A stretch of 64,000 nt of DNA from Ectocarpus siliculosus (Eukaryota > Sar > Phaeophyceae > Ectocarpales > Ectocarpaceae), in the NCBI GenBank assembly GCA_000310025.1, contig FN648618.1, forward strand, positions 40,427 through 104,426. Direction: 5' to 3'. Position 1 is the stretch's first letter. The number at the start of each line of letters is the position of its first letter. The notes beneath the pieces were generated by a model. That model saw only the letters and a program-made list of their open reading frames with translations, searched no databases and was not told the DNA's origin. Positions 44,771 to 55,275 of the stretch are shown piece by piece. Both the position numbers and the translations under genes were made by a program.

Positions 44771-45447
44771 ACCCTAGACCGGACGGCCGGGTTATGGGCG
44801 AGCTCACGCTCTCTCCGCGTTTTACCGCTGGCGCTTGTGTTTACGCTACACACGACGACGCTCCTGCCTCCTCGTTCACCTAAAATATGCAGGGAGCTCG
44901 GGCATTTCCTTATGGCCGGAGCCTGCCCTTGTTGAGGTGGACCTCGTCCGTTCTTCTGGCATGCCTGCGTTGATCGGCGAATATCTCGTATCGTTCCGAC
45001 CCAAAGTGGGTGCGCTTTCGTCCCCCGATGCATTTGTTTCCAATGGTCTCCAGCGTATTCCCCTTGCAGGTTGTGCCGAACTGGAGCCGGGCGACGTTCT
45101 TGGAGTGTCTGCTGCACCGCTATTACGAGTACCAGTAGAAACCCTGAAGGCGGCACCATCCTCGATTCCTACCGGTCCTACGACCTCTACATCACCACAT
45201 CGGGTCAACGCCGTTGGCCTCAAGTCCGGGACTCGCCGCTCTCCGGACCCAGTCTCCGCCCCGCCTCCTCCGAAGCCGTCTCCACAAGAACTACTTGACC
45301 GCTTCTCCGAGACACAGCGCTCCAGCTTTCTGCGCTTGTGAGCTAGGCTGCCCGCACATATGCACGACATCGCTTTCGATCACACAACCCGGGGTGGACA
45401 CCGAAGGCTATTGATCGTTTGGCCGACCCTTTGTTGAGTATTCCGAC
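44770..45447 (+). other. protease-RT linker region, frameshifted
   Basis: Coding-like sequence in more than one frame, for example 'EVDLVRSSGMPALIGEYLV' to 'AGCAELEPGDVLGVSAAPLL' (frame of 44835-45341), then a Ser/Pro-rich run. Likely the normal pol linker. Confidence 0.4.
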
Positions 45448-47173
45448 GTGTTCTCTACTTCGAAAACCGATTTTGGTTCCTGCACCGTCATGCCATTCAC
45501 TCTTTCTGTCCCCGCAGGGACAAAGTCCGTCGCATCACGCCCGTATCGTATTAACCCGTTAATGCAGAAGAAAGTGGATGCCGTGTTCGACGATTACATG
45601 GCGGCAGGGCTCATTCAGCATTCCACCTCTCCCTGGGCGTCTCCTCTGGTCGTCATCCCCAAGAAAGAAGAATCGGTTCGCATCACCGTCAACTACAAGC
45701 GTCTCAACGCCCTGGTGGACTTGGATGGACAACCTCTCCCTCGGGTGGACGGTATCTTCGATTCTCTGTACACCGGGAAAGTGTTCTCCATCTTCGACCT
45801 CAACTCGGCCTTCCACCAGATCGTTTGTGACCAAGACACTGTCCCGCTCACCGCCTTTTGTACTCCCACGCAGTTGTTCGAATGGCTTCGGATGCCGCAA
45901 GGAGCCAACGCAAGCCCGTCTTGGTTCGTCCAAGGTCATCAACAGAGTGGTGCACGCTCTGGAGCGTGTGCTTGCGTATCTGGACGATGTTATATATTTT
46001 GATGAGGAACCTTTGGGACACGTGCTCAACATGATAGAGTTTTTCAAACGGCTGCGGCAGTACAACCTCAAGCTGTCTCCGGGGAAGGCTCGTGTCGGCG
46101 CCACCCACGCCAACTTCCTCGGTCACACCATCTTCCCGGCCGGTGTTAGCCCTGATGGCGCCAAGGTTCGGGCGCTCACGCACATGCCGCCGCCGACGAA
46201 TGTTATGCAGCTTAGGAGCCTTCTCGGTGGCCTCAGCTACTACCGGAATTTCCTCCAGAATCTCGCCACCAAGGTGCGGCCTCTCAACTCTCTTCTCAAA
46301 CAAGTCGTCCCCTTCAAGTACACCCCGGGCATGGTCAAGGTTGTCAAAACGTTGTTAAGCGAACTCGCGCGTCCCCCGATTTTAGTCTTCCCGGATTGGG
46401 CTGCGGTCGAGGACAACAGCCTCCCTCTCCATTTGTGTTCAGACGCGTGCATCGACGGCTTTGGAGCCTCCCAGGAACGAGAACAACTCGATGGCTGGGT
46501 GAGACCCATTGTGTACATCAGCCGCGCTACTCTTCCGGCGGAGCGGAACTGGACCGTTCTGGATCTGGAAGCTGGTGGCATTGCTTGGGCCATTAAACGC
46601 CTTCGGGGTTATCTGTGGTCAACCAAGTTCATCATCTATTCAGACCACAAAGCCTTGGAGAGCATTGGCAAGGTTGGGGAACACAACGCCAGGGTGCAAC
46701 GATGGCTCGAATTCCTGTCCAACTTCACCTACACCCTGAAATATCGGAAAGGTTCGGCAAACGGCAACGCGGATTTCCTTTCGCGGCTGCCTTTACCAGC
46801 ACAAGACACGGACACAACCGGCCCCGATTGCATTGATGGTGTTGATCAAGCGGGTGTCTTCCTCATTCGGCCTTGTGGACTCAAGTATCACTCGTCGTCT
46901 ACACCGGAGGTCGGTTTTGGGTGGGCTCCGGCCTCCCTGCTCGGCGGGAGTCTTTTCTCCCCCAGCGCTGCAGCACTCCGTTTTTGGGGATTTTCGACGT
47001 CATCACCCGCGCCGGCTGGATGTTCGAACGGACTCGACGATTGCTTACAAGGATTCTCGGAGGTCTCCGGGGGTCTTCGTGGTCTCGCATGTTCCCGGAT
47101 TTCCAGTGCCTGTTTCCTCTTTGACTCCTGCTACGTCCCGCGGGATGTCTCCTGCCGCTTCTTTGGCGAATAG
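45448..47173 (+). pseudogene. pol: reverse transcriptase and RNase H, one frameshift
   Basis: RT runs in frame 1 from 45490: 'RPYRINPLMQKKVDAVF', 'WASPLVVIPKKEESVRITVN', 'FSIFDLNSAFHQI' (motif A Asp) and 'WLRMPQGANASPSWF'. Between about 45925 and 45940 it shifts to the frame that gives 'KVINRVVHALERVLAYLDD' (YLDD at 45977-45988) and 'LSPGKARVGATHANFLGH'. The same frame continues through the RT connection into RNase H: 'LCSDACIDGFGASQ' (D), 'ERNWTVLDLEAGGIAWAIKR' (E) and 'IIYSDHKALESI' (D). The order and motifs are Ty3/gypsy. Synthesis of element cDNA is lost in this copy unless the shift is a sequencing error. Confidence 0.85.
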
Positions 47174-48361
47174 ATATGTGCACGTCTTGTCTTCGCTTCC
47201 GGAGCGGGGACCGCTCATTTCTTTACGGACTCGGGCCAAGACTACCGCTGCTTCCGGAGGCACCGTCACCGGTCCCACCTATTTCGGACGCCAGGCCGCG
47301 GGCTACCATCGTCCCTCGGACATCGTCGACTGCCAGTCGCCCTAGCAGGTCCCGCTCGACAAACAAGACCACCCGGACCGCCGCGCGTCTACTGCCGCCA
47401 TCCGTCTACTGCCGCCATCCGCGACGGCAGCGTCGGCGTTTTCGTCGACTGCCTCTGCGCCACCGGTGCCTTCGCCGGCATCGGAGCGCCCTGCATCTTC
47501 GGTTTTGCCTTCTATACCGGTTTCGCCTGTGACTTCGCCCCTCCCGATGCCTCCTTTGCGGACAACACCGCGGTCTGCAGCTTCACCGGTCGCTGAGGCT
47601 CCTCGTTCTACAGCCTCTTCCGTGGGATCGCCTGACTTTAGTTTGGAGCCTACTGACTTGGACCCCTCACACTTGCGGGCTTGTGTTCAGAGCTTCAGCA
47701 CTGTGGATTGGGCTAGGGAACAACAGCGGGAGAGCGAATGCGTGGTGGCTATGCGTTTTCTGTCTCGCGGCTCTCCCTCCCCACCCCCTTTTGACTTGCT
47801 CACATTTAGTGCCCCGCTTCGCTCCCCTCGGTCAGACGATGTCCTTGCGTTGGCGGCGAAAACCAGACTGCACACGACCGACGATAACGTCACCCTCCTC
47901 GTACATAAATCGGCGCCATCGCCGATTGGGCGCTCTGGTGGCAGGACCACTCGTCTACCGGATACCGGTGTGCCCCGTGTCGACGTGTCCATGCTGATGC
48001 GTCCGTGGGTCCTTCATGCCTGCCATACCGCCGTGTCCTTCCATCTCGGTGTTCATCGTACACAACGTCTGCTTGAGCGTTTCTAGTGGTGGATTGGTCT
48101 GGATCGTTCCGTGCGCTGGTGGCTTCGAGCGTGTTTGGTGTGTCAAGCTCGCAAGACTTCGCGTCAGACCGCTCGGTGGACCGTCATCGCTATGCCATTG
48201 CCACAGGGGCCTGGTACGGTCGTCGCGTCGACTTCTTCGGACCTCTGCCCGTGACTGCCAAGGGCAGTTCCTACATTCTGTTGTTCACAGACCGTTTCAG
48301 CCGGAGAGCCGACATGTTCGCGGTTACAGAGGCGGAATTTACGGCGAAAGGGACGACATGA
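47174..48361 (+). pseudogene. pol: integrase N-terminal zinc domain and start of catalytic core, broken
   Basis: From 47466 a frame encodes a Ser/Pro-rich linker, then 'LHACHTAVSFHLGVHRTQRL' (the HH half of the HHCC zinc finger). A TAG follows at 48084-48086, then 'RWWLRACLVCQARK' (the CC half) in the same frame. Around 48205 the frame shifts and 'VDFFGPLPVTAKGSSYILLF' gives the first catalytic Asp of the integrase core. A further shift lies near 48355. So this part has one stop and two shifts. Confidence 0.7.
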
Positions 48362-48365
48362 CCAA

Positions 48366-49778
48366 GTGGGGATGTCGACTACGTTATTGTCGGACAACGG
48401 ACTGCATTTCTGCTCGAAGCTCTCCATGGCGATCTACGAGGTGATAAAAATCAAGAAGGTCACCACCAGCTCCTACCACCCGCAAACCAATGGCGGCACG
48501 GAACGCGTCAATCACACGATGGCTCAGATGCTTGCGGTGGTCGTCAACGAACAGCAAAACGATTGGGACGTACATCTGCCGCACGTTGAGTTTGCCTACA
48601 ACAATTCCGTGAACCAGTCGACTGGATTGGCGCCGAACGAGATCCACATCGGACGCATTCCGCGGCTTTCGCTTTCGGTCTTCGATCATCCCACGGTAGG
48701 TGGTCATCAAAGCTTGGCCCGCGACCAACTCGAGTATTGCAACTTGGCTGTCGATCGCCAGCGCCGGGCCTACGAACTGGTCCGTGAGTACAACGCCCTG
48801 AAGATTTTGCGACTCGAACGCCGTAACTCATCCCTGCTGGATGCCATCCACAAGCTCCCTCAATTTACTGTTGGCGTGTGGGCTTGGGTGTACAACACGG
48901 CTGCTACAATTCGAAAGGGTGTGCGGAAGGACACGGATCAACAGGTGCTCAAGGCCAAACTCGCGCTTTCCTGGACGGGGCCTTACAAAGTTCTTGCGGT
49001 GGGTCCCGCTTCGGCCGACGCCATCCCAGAAGGAAGCCCGTTGGCGCGTAAACTCCTCTACCTGGACCTGCCTTCCGATCTTTCCAGCCCAGCAGCTCGA
49101 TGTCGCGTGTCTGTCCTTCGTTGGAAGCCCTGTCGCAATCCATACGAGACGGACGACCTGCCACAATCTCTGCCCGCTGAGCTTTCGCGTTATGTCCTGC
49201 ACTCTTTCGGCGATAAATGTCCACCGTTTCACGTCACCGCAGATGATGTGTCGGTGCCTGTCGGGCGCCTCGAGGTCGACTACATTTCGGGACATCAACT
49301 GGTGCGGGGCCGTAGCGGCGTTCTCGCTGTCTTGTACCAGACGCATTGGCTAGGCCTGACAACTCCTTCCTGGGAACGGGAGTCCGACCTCGATCAATTC
49401 CGTCGATACATCCTCTTGTACTGGTCTCGAGAGGTCTGCCAAAGCAAGCAGGGTAACCGTACGTATCGAGTGGCTCGGACACGCGCGGCACAACGGGAGC
49501 TAGCCCGGAATCGTGGAGAATTCTATTTGCCTCCTGGGGCTGATCTTGTGCTTCACGCGACTTGGCTCCGTCGCTTCAGCATTTCGACCCTTCCGGTGGG
49601 AGCGCGGCTGTGGTACAAGGCCCGCGATGGATTGTGGTGGACCGGACGTATTGGTGCGCTCATCAGGACGGCTCGTACATCGTTCGATTTCTGGATGACC
49701 CGGGCCCCAGCGTTCTCCCTCTGCCTGCGCACCTCTACTCCACCGCCGTGGACGCCGTCTGTGGATCATGGTGTTTAG
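48366..49778 (+). CDS. pol: integrase core end, chromodomain and C-terminal tail
   Basis: An open 470-codon frame. 'LLSDNGLHFCSKL' holds the second catalytic Asp and 'SSYHPQTNGGTERVNH' the Glu of the D-D-35-E triad. Residues about 300-355 ('LEVDYISGHQLV', then 'HWLGLTTPSWERESDLDQF') match a chromodomain: strand, W.G..., and the TWE/SWE..L helix. Chromodomains steer integration to marked chromatin in chromoviruses. Near residue 410 'VGARLWYKARDGLWWTGRI' resembles a Tudor/agenet barrel strand pair; this is a weaker call. Ends at TAG 49776-49778. Confidence 0.8.
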   Translation: MGMSTTLLSDNGLHFCSKLSMAIYEVIKIKKVTTSSYHPQTNGGTERVNHTMAQMLAVVVNEQQNDWDVHLPHVEFAYNNSVNQSTGLAPNEIHIGRIPRLSLSVFDHPTVGGHQSLARDQLEYCNLAVDRQRRAYELVREYNALKILRLERRNSSLLDAIHKLPQFTVGVWAWVYNTAATIRKGVRKDTDQQVLKAKLALSWTGPYKVLAVGPASADAIPEGSPLARKLLYLDLPSDLSSPAARCRVSVLRWKPCRNPYETDDLPQSLPAELSRYVLHSFGDKCPPFHVTADDVSVPVGRLEVDYISGHQLVRGRSGVLAVLYQTHWLGLTTPSWERESDLDQFRRYILLYWSREVCQSKQGNRTYRVARTRAAQRELARNRGEFYLPPGADLVLHATWLRRFSISTLPVGARLWYKARDGLWWTGRIGALIRTARTSFDFWMTRAPAFSLCLRTSTPPPWTPSVDHGV

Positions 49779-51288
49779 AAAAACATCGCTCGCGCCCTTT
49801 GGGCGACGCCCGTGGTCGCACTCCTCTAATTACTGACTCCTTACCGTCGGCTGTTCCCAATATTTCTTCTTAGCGTCGTCGTTTTCATGTACGAGTTGGT
49901 CTATGTTGGCTTTTGTTTTGTTTGTTTGTTTGTTTGTTTGTTTGTTTGTTATTTTCTTGTCGATTTTCTTTGTTGGCTTATTTCGTGTTTGGATGCAGGG
50001 CCGACACCGCCTCAAGACACGCGGTGTCGAATGATCCTTCTTTCATGTTGCATGTATTCGTCTGAATCAGTGAACTGCCGCGACCTGGATGCACGTTCTC
50101 TCTCGTCTTTTCCTTGCTTTTATTTTTTTTTCTTGTTCGTATTTGGTTCTCCTGACGGGCTTCTTCCGAAGTTTCCTCCGTGTGGTTTGCCTCTGAACAC
50201 TTGGAAAAAAGTTCCCCAAGTTTCGTCCGTGTTGTTTGCTCTGAATACTTGGAACAAGAGTTCCCCAAGTTTCGTCGGTGTAGTTTGCCTCTGACCATGT
50301 GGACACCGAGTTCCCCGTGTTTCCCTTGGTTCGCCTTTTGCCAACTATTTTGTTTTTTTCGTTTAGCTCCATCGTGCCGCAGAAGTGTCGCCCATGCCTA
50401 TTACTTCGGGATTCCATCCCGTTGCGTCGTCTTCTCCCGTGGACTTTCGTCGTCATCCACACTTCGTTCTACTTCGTCTCCGTGATCGCTACATGCAGGC
50501 GACGCCTTCATCGTCGTCGAGCCCTTGAGTCGTTGTGTTGTTGTGTTTATCTCTGCGACCTTTCTGTGTTTATGTCTTTGTGTGTTATGTATCGCCAGCG
50601 AGACAGGGCGCGGTTCGTCAGATCGCTTCTCAGACGTTGGTCATTCATGCTTTGCATCCTTGGTTTTCTTTAGGTCTTGCCGCGGCCGCCTCGCTATACG
50701 GTTTAGGTTCCTTGACACGCTGGAAATCGGTCTCGGCGCGTTTGCCTGTCGTTCATTTCTCCTGCCCTTCCTTGACGCTTTCCTACATTGCGTTGATTTT
50801 TTCCCCTTTACGTCGCGTCCAGTATCAACGGCCGTATTCGTTCGGAAGTTTGCTCGGGTTTTGAGTTTTGTTGCCGTATTTTGGACTCTCTCGTGTAGTC
50901 ACCTTCATTCCTCCCGTTGTCATACGCGCGGGTGCGAATAAAAGAGTGGTGTGTGGCGTTTAAGCTTTGATTGTATTTCCCTTGTCGTCGTCTGTTCGGG
51001 ATAGCGTGCTCTGCAGCACTACATAAATCCCTTCATTGGCATGAGCGTTGTCATTGAGATGTCGATGTGTCGTCTCGTTACCGTTCGCATCCATCGTTCG
51101 TCTCAATGATGGTGTGGGGGTTGATTCGGGATACTTCTACAACTCACCCTCCTTTTGGATGTTTTGTGAAGAGTCATATCTTAGATTCATGAGCATCAAT
51201 CGTCAGCTATTATCTTTATTGTAGCTTTTAGGATTTAAGCATTGATTGGAGTATATAATCTGTATATATGATATTCAGGGTGGGCTAG
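49779..51288 (+). other. retrotransposon 3' untranslated region
   Basis: Holds a TTTG microsatellite (about 49919-49950) and about three imperfect 50-bp repeats at 50190-50320 containing 'agttccccaagtttcgtc'. Otherwise T-rich with no credible ORF. Just before the 3' LTR, 'cagggtggg' may be a degenerate polypurine tract. Confidence 0.5.
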
Positions 51289-51574
51289 TGTTGAGGAGTG
51301 TGGCTGCTAGCTTGAATAGGGTACATCTTATTTCTTGATAGGATGTGGGTCGGTCCCAGGAGGTACACCCTTCATACACCTACCCTCTTAGAGTTTGTCT
51401 AGCCTGAGGTGAAGTTGGATCCCCACTTCACCTCAGACCCTTGCTGATTGTCTCTCAGCAATAACAAGCAACTTTCCCATCTCGTCGTGGTCGTGGACAA
51501 GCGTGTCAACGACAGAACCTACCTTCATCTATCTCTAGGAGCAAGCTACCGCCCACGGCTTCACCTCCTTTAAA
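51289..51574 (+). repeat. 3' LTR
   Basis: 286 bp, starting TGTTGAGGAG, matching the 5' LTR except for about ten substitutions and a 12-bp gap. Followed by AATA, matching the 4 bp before the 5' LTR. Confidence 0.9.
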
Positions 51575-51659
51575 AATATATATCTTAGGCCGTTGTGCTG
51601 AAGGGGCGGAGCAGGCAACACATCCGAGGGAAACAAAACATACACGTTATCGGGCATAC

Positions 51660-52039
51660 CTTATGTGGTGTTTGCAGTCGTACTGGGGATCGTCCTAGTT
51701 CAGCTTGCCGGTGGCCGGGGCCAAGTGGAAGAAGCGGCCGTAGAACAGGACAAACAGGTCTCGAGGCATACAGGCACGGACGAGGGGGTAATTATCATGG
51801 GCTTCCACTCCCCAGTGATCGGTGATCCGCCGCTTCTGGGTGATTCCCGCGGTGATCAGGATACCCATCACGCCGTACAGGTGCTTGCGCTCGAAGCCGT
51901 ACTCTCGAGATCCATCCGCCAGGTCCTTGTACGGCACCGTCTGAAAGCCACGCGTCACCTGCTTCGCCCGGTGCCGATCTTCTTGGTGTTCAAGGGGCGG
52001 GTCAGACTCGTCGGCGCAGAAGTTGACGTACCCGTTCGT
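51660..52039 (-). CDS. piggyBac transposase, N-terminal domain exon with internal TAG
   Basis: Starts 'TNGYVNFCADESD' after acceptor …cttaccag and includes 'GILITAGITQKRRITDHWG' plus 'MPRDLFVLFYGRFFHL', the conserved helical block before the catalytic core. A TAG at 51695-51697 interrupts the frame 12 codons before the GTATGC donor. The stop is the only lesion I see in the spliced reading frame. Confidence 0.8.
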
Positions 52040-52751
52040 CTGGTAAGAGGGCGGGATATAAAGGCGGGAAGGGGCGGGACACAAGAAAGATCTGTGAAAA
52101 ACAAATTGGCACAACGAAAAGTTATCCAGCCTGGAGGAAGCGTAGCACAACATCTTGAAGATAGTTGGTGGTGCACAGCGTCCCTTCGAAAACACAGCTC
52201 CTGGTTTCAGGTAGCCATCAAGGCATACACGACTCCTGCGGGTTCCATGCAATGTGCGTGGTGTGATTTTCATTGTCGCTCATGATGGTGTAGTTTTTTT
52301 TGCGAGTGCGATGCTAGAACGACTTTCACGCGTCGTCGCTGCCTACCTTTGGCGTATGCATGTTTTTTCTTGTCGACTTTGATACCTGGTGGATCCTAGC
52401 CCCATCGTGTTTCACGAATGCCCCCTCACGCCCCCCGGCCGTCTAAGCAAAGCTCTGCACGCCTCAACATGTAACGATAAACCCATGCCCTCACAAACAG
52501 TTCAAAGTGAAATTCGAAGTGAAAAATGCTTCGTGGCCACTGTCGGTCGGTCGGCCGTTATGCAGTCCGCGCTTATGCTAAAGTGCGCGTGGTGGCCGGT
52601 ATACTCGTCCTCCTACCGCGTGGCATGATGAACACCATTCCACGACTTTAACACCACTCTTTTGTTGTTTGTTGGGGGGGAGGGGGGGGTGTATGCCCTA
52701 ACTCGCCGAATATTTTTGAAAGACACAAAGCACGACCTTGGTTTTCCTCAC

Positions 52752-53033
52752 CTCCTCGAGGACGACGTCCAGCGCCTCCTTCGGGAACGTCTTCTCGAAG
52801 AACATGAATGGGAGACCCTCACCCTTCCCGTTGACGAAAGAACGCAAAGGAGCTAGCCCTTGTTTGTCGACCTTCGGTAGACTCGTCTTCAGCTGGTCCG
52901 ATAGGCTGAACTTGTTGCCGCCGGGGTGTTTGTGCCGTCTCTTGTACGGGTCGGATGACTCGTCCCGGGGTTGTCCCTCCAACACCCACCCTTTGGGATC
53001 GTCCTGCATGGGAGGGGGAGGTGGGTCACCGGC
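52752..53033 (-). CDS. piggyBac transposase, upstream exon
   Basis: 94 codons between acceptor …cttttccag and donor GAGGAG|GTGAGG, phase 0 at both ends. The Pro-rich start leads to 'LPFMFFEKTFPKEALDVV', which fits the segment just before the 'TN.Y' start of the next exon in piggyBac proteins. Confidence 0.6.
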
Positions 53034-53497
53034 CTGGAAAAGGCCAACGAAAAACACCAAGGACGGGTATCGTTAGAGGGTAACCCAAAAATACACCCGA
53101 AAGAAAATAAAGAGTCGTACAGCAGCACCGAACAACCCACGACACAATTGTACAAACATACATTACGATTGGTCACAGTACGACAGACACAAAGCAGTAT
53201 CGTCTACGGCAATGAGCGACACACACATTTGTCGGTAGTCCACCGTCTACATTGTGCGGGGTCGGTGCTACTCCAAAAACAGTGAAACAAGCAACGTGTG
53301 TAGACTGTCTAACCCTAACCCCAATCAAAGCACACTGTTGTGTGCTTCATGGTGTTTTCTCTCGCAGAAGTACAATTTCATGGAAACACACCAGCGCTCA
53401 GAGGTAGGCGAAGCACTATGTGGCGCACCTTTGGTTTTGGGAGTTTGTGGTGCTTCAGGTGCCACACACTCTCCTGCGCTGCCCTGAAGCCCTCATC

Positions 53498-54383
53498 CTA
53501 GGTTTTCCCGGCCTGAGCGCAGTGCAGGTCCCTGGACTTCGCTATGACAGGATGCGCACCAGGAGTCTGCAATTCGTCCACGCCACCACCCAACCCCGAC
53601 TCCGAGTCATAATTTCCTGCCTGGACACTGTCCCCCACTCCAACAGCTGCACCTGAGGCCGTTTTGCGGTGCGATTGGTGTCCATCATGGTGCTTGCAAA
53701 ACCCTGCTGTTCTACCTCCAACCTTGGTGCCGCACTTTTGCCCAGTCCGTGAGCCGCGGCTAATGATAGCGCCGCATACGGACTTGGTGGCCGGAGAAGG
53801 ATCCGGTGGGGACGGTTGCTGTTGCTGCTGCTCCTGTTGCGGCTCACGCGACGTTGTCCGGAGCAGCTCCGTCAACGGTCGTGCCGGGGTCTGTTGTTGT
53901 TGCGAGTTTGAGCTGTTGGCTGGGGCAGGCTCCGGTGATGGTTGCTGCTGCTGCTGCTCCCACTGCTGCTGCTCCCGCTCTGCTGCCTCCCGACTCCGCT
54001 ATCCGCACATACATCGGTTGTCGCTGCTCACGCGTGGCCGTCCGAGCGGGCGGCGTGACTGGTGATACCGGGGTGGGATGCTGCTGCCGCTGTTGTTGAT
54101 GGTGCCGAGCTGCCCCCCTCGTGTTGAGACCAGCGTTGTGCGAGTTTGCAGCATACCGCGCTCGGGACTTGGGGACTAGATCAAACTCGCCGTCTGAGTC
54201 CCCATCGTCGCTAGCCTCATATGGGTCGATGTCAGCCGCGCCGTCCTCCATGCCAGCGTACAAAGCGAGTGTGGACTGCTGCACGCGGGAGACGGGCGCC
54301 AATGTAGAAGCAGGAATGCCAACTGGCGCTGCTGGTAGTGCAACCGCGGGGCGTAGATGCCTGCCCATGAGCTCTCGGCGCAC
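53498..54383 (-). CDS. Cys/His-motif and Gln-rich frames, possible piggyBac N-terminal exon
   Basis: Two overlapping minus-strand frames. The upstream one (53844-54383) is Ala/Arg-rich with an acidic patch ('DIDPYEASDDGDSDGEFDLV'), common near the N terminus of piggyBac proteins. The downstream one (53498-53875) has a Gln run and then C-X13-C-X11-C-X2-H ('CGAIISRGSRTGQKC', 'FCKHH'), a small zinc-binding-type motif of the kind 'C..…G…G..C…C..H'. The frames differ by one, so a splice or frameshift would be needed to join them, and I found no convincing donor to the exon at 53033. It may be a separate gene. Confidence 0.3.
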
Positions 54384-54589
54384 CTTCTCGTGGTTTGTGC
54401 GTGGCGTGTGTGTGGCGTACCCTCGCTTAGCATGCTATGCTGTACCACTCCTCTGCGTGCGGGTTCGTTTTTTTTTCCTATCCTCCCCTACACGACTGGA
54501 CCGTCTGTTCAGCCCAACAAAAAACAAAAAACAATGAACAAAATGATCAATCAATGATCTCTCAGACCGGCCGAAGACTCCGAAGGGAT
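54384..54589. other. spacer
   Basis: No gene seen; contains a T run and an A-rich stretch ('caaaaaacaaaaaacaat'). Confidence 0.3.
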
Positions 54590-54915
54590 GAAGGAGGTGT
54601 AGGCGGAGTCAAATCAGAGAGCACAACAGGAAAATTCGCGGACATCGGGCGGTATGCTGGCATGAATGCAGGAGGTGGTAGCAGATGTGGGAAGTATGCT
54701 GTCATCTCGAGCCCCACTACACAAGGCCAGCAACTCAGGCCGCTGCATGCAGAGCGTATCCGCCACAGAAATACCTTCATAGACCGCCGAAGCAGACAAA
54801 AATAGCTTGGGAGGGACGGCGAACGTAGGAAAAATCACCCAATACATCGCGACGACCACCGAGGCGCGTATCCTTCGCAAGATCTCAGTCCCGCGGGCGC
54901 TCAGCAAAAGCATCA
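54590..54915 (-). mobile_element. fragment of a related retrotransposon 5' region
   Basis: The minus strand aligns by eye, at roughly 80-85%, with 37950-38265 of the LTR retrotransposon. Shared phrases include 'gtggcggatacgct', 'tgcatgcag' and 'ccgatgtccgcg'; shared peptides include 'SVADTLCMQ' and 'FPVVLSDLTP'. Small indels break the frame. Only this piece is present; no LTR is adjacent. Confidence 0.75.
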
Positions 54916-54959
54916 CAGGTGGCCAGAGGGCAGGTTGTGGGTGGGTTGTGGGCATCCAC

Positions 54960-55275
54960 AAGGTAGGGGCAGGTTGTAGAGGGGGGTTGGGAGGAGGCCT
55001 CAACCTTGGCCACACGGCTTGGTTGTACAAGGACGAATGCGGAAGGTTGGGAAGCAGCCACAACATTAGGCCACACCTCTTGGTTGTGCAAGCACCAGTC
55101 ACACAGGTTGGGAGGCAGCCACAACGTTAGGCGATTCCACCTAGTTGTGCAAGCACTGATCACACAGGTTGGGGGGCAGCCACAACCTTAGGCCAGACCT
55201 CCTGGTTGTGAAAGCACCGATGATACAGGTTTGGAGGCAGTCACAACCGAAGGCGAGATCTCCTGGCTGTAGATT
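54960..55275 (-). repeat. 61-bp minisatellite array, copy A
   Basis: About five units with period 61, each with 'ggttgggaggcagccacaac' or a variant and 'tggttgt(g/a)caa'. It is the reverse complement of the unit at 62800-63085. The array directly borders the retrotransposon fragment at 54915. Confidence 0.85.

Larger units (their letters stand above)
37482..51574 (+). mobile_element. complete Ty3/gypsy chromovirus-like LTR retrotransposon with NADAR domain
   Basis: Bounded by LTRs 37482-37779 and 51289-51574, flanked by a 4-bp direct repeat AATA (37478-37481 and 51575-51578). Coding order: extra 5' ORFs, Gag with zinc knuckle, NADAR-domain ORF, protease, RT, RNase H, integrase, chromodomain, possible Tudor-like tail. 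RT before integrase with a chromodomain places it in Ty3/gypsy chromoviruses. It is unusually long (14.1 kb). Frameshifts and stops in the 5' ORF, protease, RT and integrase, and roughly 3-4% LTR divergence, indicate an older copy. It sits in an intron of the piggyBac gene in the opposite orientation. Confidence 0.9.
34763..53033 (-). pseudogene. piggyBac-type transposase gene split by a retrotransposon
   Basis: Minus-strand exons 52752-53033, 51660-52039, 36873-37018, 35856-36324 and 34763-35510 join with GT-AG borders and consistent phases to 675 codons. The order matches piggyBac transposases (DDE_Tnp_1_7): N-terminal helices, 'GILITAGITQKRRITDHWG', 'LSYDEQMV' (first catalytic Asp), 'VAMDNFFTGVPLL' (second), 'KNMGGVDVADKR' (third), then a Cys-rich C-terminal finger. 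One in-frame TAG at 51695-51697 truncates it. The intron between exons 2 and 3 holds a 14.1-kb LTR retrotransposon. The enzyme would excise at TTAA sites. An upstream N-terminal exon is implied by the acceptor at 53034; its candidate lies at 53.5-54.4 kb. Confidence 0.8.
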
